64,000 nt of DNA from Mycoplasma sp. CAG:956 (lineage in GTDB: Bacteria > Bacillota_I > Bacilli_A > RF39 > UBA660): the NCBI GenBank assembly GCA_000433475.1, contig HF993109.1:142112-206111 (forward strand). The letters are read 5' to 3'. Positions 1 to 9,500 of this stretch are shown piece after piece; the first letter of the stretch is position 1; each line of letters begins with the position of its first letter. A program made the position numbers and the translations under genes. The notes beneath the pieces were generated by a model. It ran no database searches. It had not been told where the DNA came from and worked only from the letters and a program-made list of their open reading frames with translations.

Positions 1-2
1 AT

Positions 3-959
3 AATAGTCCTAGTAGTAGAGATTTAACCCCAGATGAAATAGCTATTTTAAATACCTTAGGTTTTAAATTAGCTATTGAAGAAAAAAAATCCATTGATTA
101 TATTGAATTATTAAAAAGATTAAAAGAATCTGGTTATGATATAAATAAGATTAAATATTATGATAAAGTAAAAATAACTAAAAATAATCATGAATTTAAA
201 TTAGAAATTATAAATGAAAATGATCCATTATATAACCAACCAAATTTAATATTAATCGGACCACACGTTTTATCTTTTAAAAAAGGAAAAAAATTTCAAT
301 ATTCAGGACCAACTGATTTGAGTTCTGATGAAATAACTAGATTACAGAATATCGGTTTAGTAATATTAAATGATCATGTATTGTATCCGCAAAGTTTTAA
401 TGATTATTTTAATATTTTAAAACTTTTACATGAGTCTGGTTATAATATAATGGATATCAAGACTACCAGTCGCCTTAAAGTAACAAAAGAAAATGGTAAA
501 TATTTCTTTAAAATTATTAACAAGGAAGATCAAGAATGGCAAAATAAAGATTTAATTTTTATTGGTCGTAAAGTAAAATCTTTTGAAAGTGGTAAAAATT
601 CTCCTGGTAATCACTCTAGTTATTTAACTGTAGTAGAAATAAATAATCTCCTTAGTATTGGTTTTACTTTTAAAAAGAAAATCGAAGACATTATTTATAA
701 AAGAGAAATATGTAAAACTTTTAATATCGATATAAAATTAAATCAAGAAATAATAGATAGAATATCTAAATTGGAATTAATAAGTAAAATTAAATATTTA
801 ATTAAAGAAAAGAATATGCCTATATTAGATAATAATGGTAATTTAGTAGATATTTTTACCATGAGTAGTCTCGATATAGAAGAAAAATATGGCATATCTT
901 TAGATACTATAATTTCTACTTATGGTTATAAGCAAGTAAAAAAGTTAAATTTAATATAA
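3..959 (+). CDS. Partial repeat protein, divergent helicase-associated-like repeats (5' end outside window)
   Basis: The frame is open from the first bases of the window, so the N-terminus lies upstream; the TTG at 318 is only an internal codon. Two units of about 105 residues can be aligned. Each has a DEI..L..(L/I)G strand, then a helix ending in ESGY(D/N)I, then a (N/D)LI.IG..V.SF..GK segment. The spacing of the GK and DEI..L..IG parts resembles the helicase-associated (HA) repeats of the next gene, but the match is loose. The last 65 residues or so, from EIIDRISKLELI to ISTYG, closely match the C-terminus of the next protein. No transmembrane segment or enzyme motif is visible. A hairpin terminator follows directly. 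Function unknown. Confidence 0.8.
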   Translation, partial: NSPSSRDLTPDEIAILNTLGFKLAIEEKKSIDYIELLKRLKESGYDINKIKYYDKVKITKNNHEFKLEIINENDPLYNQPNLILIGPHVLSFKKGKKFQYSGPTDLSSDEITRLQNIGLVILNDHVLYPQSFNDYFNILKLLHESGYNIMDIKTTSRLKVTKENGKYFFKIINKEDQEWQNKDLIFIGRKVKSFESGKNSPGNHSSYLTVVEINNLLSIGFTFKKKIEDIIYKREICKTFNIDIKLNQEIIDRISKLELISKIKYLIKEKNMPILDNNGNLVDIFTMSSLDIEEKYGISLDTIISTYGYKQVKKLNLI

Positions 960-962
960 AAT

Positions 963-1000
963 AAAATACTATTAAGAAAAAACACTTAATAGTATTTTTA
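963..1000 (+). terminator. Rho-independent terminator
   Basis: A 12-bp stem (AATACTATTAAG with CTTAATAGTATT) around an 8-nt loop is followed by T residues, just after the stop of the preceding gene. Confidence 0.85.
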
Positions 1001-1059
1001 ATATTGCTAAATTTAAAAAAAGTAGTATAGTATAGAAAATTAATTAAAAAGGGGATTTT

Positions 1060-2457
1060 ATGATTAAAAAAAGTATAAGAAAAAATCCAAAGGATAATTT
1101 TGATGAGTGGTTTAAAATAGCAGCATATTATTATAAAAAACATAACAATCTATTAGTGCCCGCTAACTATTTAACCGAGGATGGTAAAAAATTAGGAGAG
1201 TGGATAATTTATATTCGAACTAAATATAATTCTGATGACCAAAAAATAACTAAAGAGCAAAAAGAAATGCTAGATTCTATTGGTATGGTTTGGAACTTAT
1301 ATGATTATAGATGGCAAGAAAGATTTAATCAAGTTAAAAAGTTTTATGATGAATATGGAACCATAGAACTTTTACCAACCTATCAGGGAAAAGAAGGCTT
1401 AAAACTCTTAAACTGGATAAAATTTCAAAGAAATATTTACTATAGTAAAAGTAAGAAACCAAAAGATCTAGAAAAAATTGCTAAATTAGAAAGTATTGGC
1501 GTCATTTGTCATCATAAAGATGAAATGTGGGTTTCCATGTATAACTTAGCTTTCTTATATTATAAGAAAAACAATAATCTATTGATTCCTGCTTGTTATG
1601 AAACTACTCTTGGTAAAAAACTTGGTATCTGGATAAGAAATCAAAGAAAAAGTTATTCTGATGGTAATTTATCTGAAATTAAAATCGCAGCCTTGGAATC
1701 TATTGGCATGGTTTGGCATGTTTATGAAAATAAGTGGAACCTAATGTATAAAGAAGCCTTAACTTATTATCAAAAATATCATACTATCAGTATTTATAAA
1801 GACTATAAACCAACTTATGTAACCAAAGAAGAACTATGTCAGTGGTTAGCAACTCAAAAGATATATTATAAACAACATAAAAATTTAACTCTTGAGCAAT
1901 ATAAGAAACTAAATTTAATTAAAATAGACTTTGACTATCAAGAAGATAATTGGAATTATATGTATAACTTGGCAACTAATTACTATTTAGAAAATGGTCA
2001 TTTACTAATTCCTAGAACCTTTAAATCTGAAGGTAAGAATTTAGGTATTTGGTTAGAATCACAACGTCAACATTACCAAAAACAAAAACTTTCTGAAGCA
2101 AAAATTCTTCTTTTAGAATCTATCGGTATCATTTGGCAACCGAGAAAAAATCTTTCATCTATATATAATTATTTAGATGAAAATTATCCTTTAATTGATA
2201 AACGACTTAACAGGGATGTTTTAAACCGTATTTCCTTACTAGAACTAATTGCTAAAATTAATTATTTAATTTGTTGTAAACATACTTCCTTTATTTATAG
2301 TAATGGGCTTTTAAAAGATATATTTTCTATGAGTAGTATAGCTATCAAAAATGATCCTAACTATGGTATTTCCTTAGAAGAAATAATTAATACCTATGGT
2401 AAAGAATATATTTTAAAATATAATAAAAATATGAAAGGTAAAACTTTAGACTTATAA
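1060..2457 (+). CDS. Helicase-associated (HA) domain repeat protein without helicase
   Basis: The 465-aa protein consists mainly of five tandem HA-type repeats at about residues 12-78, 83-150, 155-222, 225-290 and 297-365. Each carries a W..(M/R)Y..A..YY...(N/G) helix, a LLIP-type strand, a LG.W(I/L)..QR..Y core and a closing L(D/E)SIG(M/I)(V/I)W. HA repeats are known from the tails of large bacterial superfamily-2 helicases, where DNA binding is assumed. No helicase motif is present here. Residues about 385-450 form a different module shared with the upstream gene (roughly half of some 60 positions identical by eye). The start is ATG 1060, with AGGGGA seven bases upstream. A nucleic-acid-binding role is inferred from the repeat family only. 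Confidence 0.88.
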   Translation: MIKKSIRKNPKDNFDEWFKIAAYYYKKHNNLLVPANYLTEDGKKLGEWIIYIRTKYNSDDQKITKEQKEMLDSIGMVWNLYDYRWQERFNQVKKFYDEYGTIELLPTYQGKEGLKLLNWIKFQRNIYYSKSKKPKDLEKIAKLESIGVICHHKDEMWVSMYNLAFLYYKKNNNLLIPACYETTLGKKLGIWIRNQRKSYSDGNLSEIKIAALESIGMVWHVYENKWNLMYKEALTYYQKYHTISIYKDYKPTYVTKEELCQWLATQKIYYKQHKNLTLEQYKKLNLIKIDFDYQEDNWNYMYNLATNYYLENGHLLIPRTFKSEGKNLGIWLESQRQHYQKQKLSEAKILLLESIGIIWQPRKNLSSIYNYLDENYPLIDKRLNRDVLNRISLLELIAKINYLICCKHTSFIYSNGLLKDIFSMSSIAIKNDPNYGISLEEIINTYGKEYILKYNKNMKGKTLDL

Positions 2458-2462
2458 GAAGA

Positions 2463-2501
2463 AAGAGAAAATTTACTAATTTCCCTTGCTTTTTTTTTCT
2501 A
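2463..2501 (+). terminator. Weak terminator
   Basis: An imperfect stem (GAAAATT with AATTTCC) is followed by a run of nine T. The stem is weak, so the T-run is the main evidence. Confidence 0.4.
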
Positions 2502-2548
2502 TTTATAAGATAATTAAGAAGTATAGATAGTAAGGAGTCGTAAAAAAT

Positions 2549-5161
2549 ATGGAATATGGTATCGATTATATATTAAAATTACCAACTGAAGATATAAAAA
2601 CTTATTTAGAAAGTGCTAGTATAATAGATATCCTAGCCATCTTAGAAAATATCAAAAAACGTAAGGAAATGGATTATGCTTCTTTAAACAAATTAGAAAA
2701 ATTAGAAGAGCAAATTAAAATAAATAAAAATTACCTTACTGATATCGATAAACGTATAAATTTTGCTACTAAAACTAATGCTCCTAAAGTAGAAGTTGAT
2801 TTATTATGGGAAGAATATAGTCGTTATGATGCCATTATCGATGATTTAACTAGTAAAAAAGAACAATTAATTCAAGGATTTAATGATAAAAAACAAGCCA
2901 TTTTTACTTTAGCATGGAATATGATCTTAGAAGCTCCTGTATCTAAATTAGAAGATTACCGAAACAGCCTTATCACATGGCTAAAAAATAGAATAGAAGC
3001 TATTGAAACTAATAAGAGCAACAGGGAAATAACTACCAATACACTTTTAGAAGATAGAAACTTTACTAAAGAAGATCTAACTGTTAAATCAATTGATGCC
3101 GAGATTAAAGAAATGGAATCTCAAGTTCTAAATCATGAACTTATTTTAAATGAAGAAACTATTGGGAAGATTAAATCATTAAGAGCTAAAAAAGAATCAT
3201 TAGAACATGAAACTTTTACTTTTGTTTGCACAGAAAAGATAAAAACGTCTCTAAAAACTATTAGTAATGATATAACTAAATTACAGATGGAATTATCTAA
3301 CATTATTCAAATGGACATTGAATCTTTAAAAGAAATGATTTTAAGTGATTATGCTCAAGGCAAAGAAGAAATAAAATTAGCCAACTACGTTCGTATTTAT
3401 CGCTCTTATTTAGAAAATATTAGTAAAGTACCTCTTACTTTAAAAGCAGCATATCGTAATATTTGCCTAAACTATGCTAATCTTTTAAATTCCATAGAAA
3501 ATCCTAGCTTTGAAGGGGAAACTCTTAATGATTTAGATATTAAATTAAAAGAATTACATAATTATATAAAAACTTTAGAACAATATAAAACTAAAAAAAA
3601 TGATAAAACTACCGAAACTAAGTTCTTATATACTACTGTAAGACAACAAGGCTTATTTGAACTTCCTTTCTCTAAAGATAAATGGTTATCTTATTTTGGT
3701 AAATATTTTGAATCCTTACTTAACGAAATTAAACCATTAGAAGAAAAGAATAAAGAATATATCTCTTTAACAACAGTTAGTCTAAAGAGTAAAAAGATAG
3801 AAGAAGAATTAGACTTATATCGTAAAGACTTAAGAAGTATGTTAGATGAACTATATAACAAAGTTTTATCCATATATTTAAAGAATAATTTATATATTAA
3901 TGTTAATGTTTATGATTATCGTGATACCGAAACATTTACTAAGTACTTAGAATATCAAACTATTAGTATCGATAAAGAAATAGCAAGTGTTAAAACTACT
4001 ATTGAAGGATTAAATAGTAAGAAGAGTAATATCTTAGAATTAATTAATGATACTTATAGTAAGATTGATACTGATATTAAAGCTAAATTAAATAGTATTT
4101 TTAATGGAACTTATGTAAAAGAAGAAGAACAAGAAGAAAAACCTCATCATTTCTTTGCAAGTCCTACTACATTAGAACCTAGTTATAATGATACTTTTGA
4201 TGATACAACTAGTAATTTAGAACCTATAAGTAAGGTAGAAGAAGAACCAGAAGTATCTGAATTTGATTCTTTCTTTGCTACTGATATTCCTTTTAAAGAT
4301 GATGATACAGAAGAAAATAATGAACTACCAGAAGAAGCTCCTACAAGACCTAAACATGAATTAGAACCAGATGAAGTTCCTTTGAAAGAAAAAGAAATCA
4401 AAGATGAACAAAGTAACAATTCTAGCATAACCACCTTTAATCCCGATGATATCTTTGGTAGTACATCAAATACTTTAGATAATGCTTTAGAAGAAGAGCA
4501 AAAACAAGAACCAGTAGTTTCAAAAGAAGAAGATGATACGGTAATTTCTTTTGATAGTGAAGATATAGCATCAACAAAGGCCTCAGAAAAAAAAGAAGAG
4601 GCTAGTGAAGCTAGTGCAGTATCTGATGATATAAACTTTGATGATGCTATATCATCATCTGATAGAGAAGCTTTTAAAGAACTACTTGAACCTCAAAAAG
4701 TGCCAGATTTTAATACCATAATTAATACTCCTGAACCAAGTACTAAAGAAGAAAAAAACAAAATCAAAAAAAGAGGACTTAAAGTAATTAAACAAGAACC
4801 AGTAGTTTCTAAAAAAATGTCAAAGAAAACACCAGAGGTAGTTTCAAAAACAACTGTTAAAACGGATGCTACTGAGATTAAAGAACGAATCGAAAACAGC
4901 CAAAATGATAGACAAAGTAAAAATGTACCACCACTATTTAATCCGGCTAGTGCTAGTGATGTAAAAAGTGAATACAATGATACTAATGCTCCAATTGATT
5001 TAAATGCTTTTCTAAATGGCAACCTTTCAAATCCAACAGAAAAACAAGAAACTAAAGAAGTTGATGATAAAACTAAAAAATTAACTTTAAGTCAAGATGA
5101 TAATATAAATTTGATGGACTTTTTAAACCAAATTGAAAATAACGATGCTAAAGTAGCTTAA
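2549..5161 (+). CDS. Large cytoplasmic coiled-coil protein with acidic, motif-repeating C-terminal tail
   Basis: The 870-aa protein has no signal peptide or transmembrane segment. Residues 1-530 are Lys/Glu/Leu-rich and look like extended helical coiled coil. Residues 530-870 are low-complexity, acidic and probably disordered. The tail contains recurring short hydrophobic/acidic motifs (FDSFFATDI, FNPDDIFG, INFDDAIS, IDLNAFLNG, INLMDFLNQ) and a duplicated KQEPVVSK. Such spaced motifs can be docking sites, but no partner is indicated. The start is ATG 2549 with a good AAGGAG site. It stands alone between a T-rich terminator and an IS remnant. I do not recognise a family. Confidence 0.85.
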   Translation: MEYGIDYILKLPTEDIKTYLESASIIDILAILENIKKRKEMDYASLNKLEKLEEQIKINKNYLTDIDKRINFATKTNAPKVEVDLLWEEYSRYDAIIDDLTSKKEQLIQGFNDKKQAIFTLAWNMILEAPVSKLEDYRNSLITWLKNRIEAIETNKSNREITTNTLLEDRNFTKEDLTVKSIDAEIKEMESQVLNHELILNEETIGKIKSLRAKKESLEHETFTFVCTEKIKTSLKTISNDITKLQMELSNIIQMDIESLKEMILSDYAQGKEEIKLANYVRIYRSYLENISKVPLTLKAAYRNICLNYANLLNSIENPSFEGETLNDLDIKLKELHNYIKTLEQYKTKKNDKTTETKFLYTTVRQQGLFELPFSKDKWLSYFGKYFESLLNEIKPLEEKNKEYISLTTVSLKSKKIEEELDLYRKDLRSMLDELYNKVLSIYLKNNLYINVNVYDYRDTETFTKYLEYQTISIDKEIASVKTTIEGLNSKKSNILELINDTYSKIDTDIKAKLNSIFNGTYVKEEEQEEKPHHFFASPTTLEPSYNDTFDDTTSNLEPISKVEEEPEVSEFDSFFATDIPFKDDDTEENNELPEEAPTRPKHELEPDEVPLKEKEIKDEQSNNSSITTFNPDDIFGSTSNTLDNALEEEQKQEPVVSKEEDDTVISFDSEDIASTKASEKKEEASEASAVSDDINFDDAISSSDREAFKELLEPQKVPDFNTIINTPEPSTKEEKNKIKKRGLKVIKQEPVVSKKMSKKTPEVVSKTTVKTDATEIKERIENSQNDRQSKNVPPLFNPASASDVKSEYNDTNAPIDLNAFLNGNLSNPTEKQETKEVDDKTKKLTLSQDDNINLMDFLNQIENNDAKVA

Positions 5162-5219
5162 GTTTAATAGATAATAGTAAATACATAAAAAAATTGGTTC
5201 AATAAAATCTAGTGTGAAG

Positions 5220-5246
5220 AGAGATGATAAAATTTCATCTCTTTTT
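5220..5246 (+). terminator. Hairpin terminator inside the IS left end
   Basis: AGAGATGA pairs with TCATCTCT across a 7-nt loop and is followed by TTTT. It lies immediately inside the left inverted repeat and may block read-through from outside into the element, or serve the upstream gene. Confidence 0.7.
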
Positions 5247-5289
5247 ATGTGGTAATATGTAGTAAATAATAATAGGAAGGCGAGTATAG

Positions 5290-5516
5290 ATGAAAGATTA
5301 TTATTTGCTAATAGGATTAAATAGTAAGGAGGTTAAAATAATAATGGATTAATAGAAATTACTATTGAGAATAGGAAAAAGAAAGTAAGGTGTCCTGTCT
5401 GTAATAAATTTACAAGTTCAGTACATGATAAATTAAAGCCTATAAGAAGTGTTTATTTAGATAGTTGTGGTTCAACAAGAAACAAAAATATCTCCAACAT
5501 TAAAAATAAGAAATAA
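5290..5516 (+). pseudogene. ISL3 family transposase, 5' fragment with frameshift
   Basis: ATG 5290 begins MKDYYLLIGLNSKEVKII and then hits a stop. Shifting frame near 5340 restores a second stretch that contains CPVC then 9 residues then HDK, and ends VYLDSCGS before a stop. A CPxC plus HD(K/Y) zinc-ribbon-like start is typical of ISL3 transposases. The helix-turn-helix and DDE catalytic parts are absent, so this cannot be active. Confidence 0.75.
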
Positions 5517-5721
5517 ATTTTTTACTCGATTATCAAAATTTTAATAATATTAAAAACGTTCAAAAAATAACTAAAAAAATCATATCAAAAAAAATGTAAA
5601 AAAATCCGTAAATTCCTTATGTTATAAGGCATCATGCAGATTTTTACTTCACACTAGATTTTATTGAACCATAATTCTTGCTTATCCTTTATCTTTGTGT
5701 TACCTTAAATTTGGTGATAAT

Positions 5722-6495
5722 ATGCAAATAATTAAATATACTAAAAAAGGTTCTAATAAATATGAATTGACTTTAAAAGATAATACTAAATTACTAGTAT
5801 ATACTGACCTTATTTTAGAATATAACTTATTAATAAGAAAAAATCTTGATCCTAATACTTTAAAGAAAATAAAAAGTGCTAATCTAAAACTAGAATGTTA
5901 TTATAAAACCTTAAAGTATTTAAAAAATACTAAATGTACTAGTGATATAAAAAACTATTTAAAAGATTATCCTTCTAATATAGTTGATTATACTATTAAA
6001 AGATTAACTAAAGAAGGTTATTTAAATGATAATAATTACATTAAATCTTATATAAATACTAAAATAAATTTAAGTAATGATGGTTATTATAAAATATATT
6101 ATTATTTAAAAAATAAAGATTTAGATGAAACTATTATAAAAAATTATCTAAATGATATTGAAGATAATATCTGGTTAGATAAAATAAATAAGATAGTAAA
6201 TACTAAATTAAAAAGTAATACTAAGTATAGTAATAACTTATTAATAAGTAAAATAAAAACTTATCTTAAAACACTTGGATATCAAGATTATCTAATTAAT
6301 ATAGCCTTAGATAATATTAATTTAGATACCTCTAAAGAAGATGAAAAATTAGAAAAAGACTATCTAAAATTATTTAATAAATATAAAAATAAATATGAAA
6401 AAAATAAGTTAAATTATATTTTAATAGGTAAACTATATCAAAAAGGTTATGATTTAGATAAAGCCAAAAGAGTAGTAGAAACTTCCAATTTGTGA
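5722..6495 (+). CDS. recX: Regulatory protein RecX
   Basis: The 257-aa protein is a RecX-family regulator, which binds RecA filaments and usually limits recombinase activity. An N-terminal lead of about 55 residues precedes repeating three-helix units: ALKYL-like YKTLKYLKN, then L.DYP..IVDYTIKRLTKEGYLND.NYIKSYI, and the typical closing LIGKLYQKGYDLDKAKRVV. The length matches Bacillota RecX (about 260-270). ATG 5722 is chosen over the in-frame TTG at 5695 because GGTGAT lies just upstream and the family N-terminus fits. It ends in TGA, showing TGA is a stop here. The IS remnant ends about 50 bp upstream, so the native promoter may have been displaced. Confidence 0.85.
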   Translation: MQIIKYTKKGSNKYELTLKDNTKLLVYTDLILEYNLLIRKNLDPNTLKKIKSANLKLECYYKTLKYLKNTKCTSDIKNYLKDYPSNIVDYTIKRLTKEGYLNDNNYIKSYINTKINLSNDGYYKIYYYLKNKDLDETIIKNYLNDIEDNIWLDKINKIVNTKLKSNTKYSNNLLISKIKTYLKTLGYQDYLINIALDNINLDTSKEDEKLEKDYLKLFNKYKNKYEKNKLNYILIGKLYQKGYDLDKAKRVVETSNL

Positions 6496-6520
6496 TAAAA
6501 TTAGCATAATAGGAGTAAGT

Positions 6521-9500
6521 ATGAATAATAAATTAAGTATTGAAGAATTTAGAAAATATAAAGAACAATTACAAAAAATAATTGATGACTTTAAAAATAA
6601 TTATGAAGTAATGAAAAATAATCCTTCTTATAATGAAGCCCAAGAAGAAGAAAAAAGCATTGCTGCCTATTTTAAAATTGAACAAGATCTTTTTAGTCAT
6701 GATTTAAGTGCTATCCCATACGAAGAGTATCAAAACCTATCAATTATGGCAACAGACCAAGAAGAATTAGATCTGTCAAATAGCCATGCTAATATTGATT
6801 TTTCACTCATCGAGGTATTTGGACACTGCAATTTTAAGGGGTGTAACTTAAAAAATATTGAAAAAGTAAATGATAGAATAAGTCCTAAGTATTTAGATAC
6901 TGATATCTTTTTAAAAAATAAAGATTTATTTTTATCTAGTAGTTTTCCCGAATGGTTCCAAGAAAAATGGTACTATGGTGATTTATCAATCGAAGATGTA
7001 ACTAAATTAGATAAGACTTTAATAGAAGAACTTATCAGTAATCCGCAAATTTTATATCATCTTAGTAATAGTCATGATGTTTATATAATTAGAAATTTAG
7101 GCTTAAAAAAGGCTCTTTCTATCTATAATTATTCTAAAGAAGAATATCAAGTCTTAAATAACCTTATATTTAATCTATCAAGTGCTAATTTTAATAAGAT
7201 AGACCAATCATTAACTGATCCCGAAGCAATTATTAAAAATATTTATCAAATCTCTGTTGATGATATATTAGCGGTAGATAATGAGTATTTTAAAAGAAGA
7301 TTAAAGCCAGAAAGTTATCATCAAAAATTTGTTGAGGCTAATGAAAATATTTTTAAAACTAAGAGTAACTTACCAGAAGATGTTAAAAATAGATATTATG
7401 AACACAATCTTAGTGTAAATGATGTTTTAAATAACTATGAGGAATTCAAAAATATTCCCTTATTAGGATTTATGAAATCAATAACAAGTAGTTCTAAAGA
7501 TATAATTTGTAATATTAATTTAGCTTATGGTAGTATGGCTTTTCAACAAGTTTATCCATTATATCCCAAATTAATTAAACATTTAAATGATGCTGATATT
7601 TTTTTAAGTTTTAATAAAAATTATGATGTAAAAACTGGTTTAAGAGATGCCGTTACTAATTGCTTAGAATGCTTTAAAGAAAAAAAAGTACCCGATTGGG
7701 CAAATGAAATGTTTACAAGTATTGTTCCTAAATATTACGATATAAGCAATTTGAAAAAATATAATCCCCAAATTTGCTTATATGATCCCTTGCAACGCAA
7801 AATAGTAGAAACTAACAACGTTGATAATGCAATCAAATTTAATGACGAAACACATTTTTTTGATTATGTGGACGATAGAAGTCCCGTAAATGCCTTTATC
7901 TTATATTTAAAAAGAAGTAATATTGACTTTAAAGAATTTGCTACTTATCAAGAATTTCGTGCCTTTATGGCAGAGCATTTAGGAAAAATGCGAGAAAAAA
8001 ATTACTTTAAAGATTATGATTCCTACGCCTTTATTCCGACCTATTCCAAAGCTTTTTACCAAGATTTTCGTCATATCTTTATTGATTTAAATAGCAATGG
8101 AACCTTACAAAAAGCCTTCTATGATAATAGATTAACACCTGATTATATAAGGCTTTATCCTAAGTGTTTTAAAGATTTAGAACACGAAGATTTAAGATAT
8201 GTTATAAGTAGCGATAATAAAAAATTTAAAGAAGTATTTATTCCTTTTTATACCAGTCATTTTGGTAATTTAGCATTATTAGATATTTTTAAAAAATATG
8301 CTTATAACAATTATCTAGTTGATTCCCTTGACCAAATAAAGTTAGATGAGGGTATGACTAAGGAACAAATTGATAAAAAAATAAGAAGCATTACTTATAG
8401 TAATATTTTAAAATACAGCCAGTTTTATTGGAAAAATTTAAAAAGTGATCCTTTATTTGCTAAAGAATATCCAGAACTTATTCTATCCGAAGATGAAATA
8501 ATGACACCAAGTGGCATAGTCCAAAATGACATTATCGATAAATTTTACAGAGGTAAATTAACTTTTGATGATATATTTACTTGTAAACCGCTAGCTTTAG
8601 CCTTACAACATAAAAATATCAATGTTGCCATTAGAAACAATAGTACTTATTATTTTGGCAATGGTATGAACGAAGCTCAAATTTATCTAAAACAGTTAGG
8701 CCAAGAAGACTTTCTAAAATTATGTAGTACTTTTGGTAAATTCTTAGATAATTCCATTAACAGAATTAAATTTTCTAATGATATTTCTTATTCCGAATTA
8801 TGTAAACAATTAGAAGAACTAACTGTTAAAAAAGCAACTTATGAAGGTATTCCTTTTAATGAAAGCAATGCCCCTTCCTTCTTAGTACAACAGCATCCTG
8901 AACTTTTCTTGGATGAATCTGCTCCTTGGGGGTTAAAAATGGCTTTTGAGGATGGTATTGATTTTTACTCTTTAGCAGCTAACTATAATGAGACTTTCCC
9001 TTTCTTAAAAGATAAAGCGGCTGTAAGTTTCTTTATCAGAAAAGATAAAGGACATAAAGGTGCCATTGCTAATTATTTTAATCTTTTTGGTAATATAGAT
9101 GCCTTAAAACTTGCTGGTAAAAAGCCCGATATTGTAACTAAAATGATTCATCATGATAAGGTTTACAATTTAAGAACCTGGTATTTAAAAACAGGTGGTA
9201 AATTTATTCCTGATCCAGTTGTTATGGAAAATTTTCCCCTAGATGATGTTGATAAATTCTTAACAGCAGGATTTAAATGGAGCAATTTAATGCGTTTATC
9301 AGAATTTACTAAAAATGATGAAACCAAAGAAGCCTTGCTAAAAATTGCTTATGTTTTTGGTACTTTTGATAATGATGATAGGGGCTATAAAAAAGTATAT
9401 GACTTATTAACTGAATTGCCGACTAAGTTTAAAGAAGATATTGGTTATATCTTTGATAACTTAGATAATGCTCTAGATAGTAATGCTAATTTTAATGTTT

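Larger units (their letters stand above)
5196..5670. mobile_element. ISL3-type IS remnant / mini-element with perfect 24-bp inverted repeats
   Basis: Positions 5196-5219 and 5647-5670 are perfect 24-bp inverted repeats (starting GGTTCAATAAAATC and ending GATTTTATTGAACC). The 475-bp interval holds a hairpin terminator and the broken 5' end of an ISL3-type transposase, and the rest of the transposase is gone. ISL3 elements have terminal repeats of about this size and usually make 8-bp target duplications. Flanks AAAAAATT and ATAATTCT do not match, so the insertion is old or rearranged. It could still move if a full-length copy elsewhere supplies transposase. Confidence 0.85.

Noticed and set aside
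916..1143. 75-aa minus-strand hydrophobic ORF
   Set aside because: Crosses a terminator and the start of the HA gene; no ribosome site.
1060..2457. CRISPR or direct-repeat array in the HA repeat gene
   Set aside because: Repeats are protein-level, about 70 codons and diverged in DNA; no regular spacer-repeat units exist anywhere in the window.
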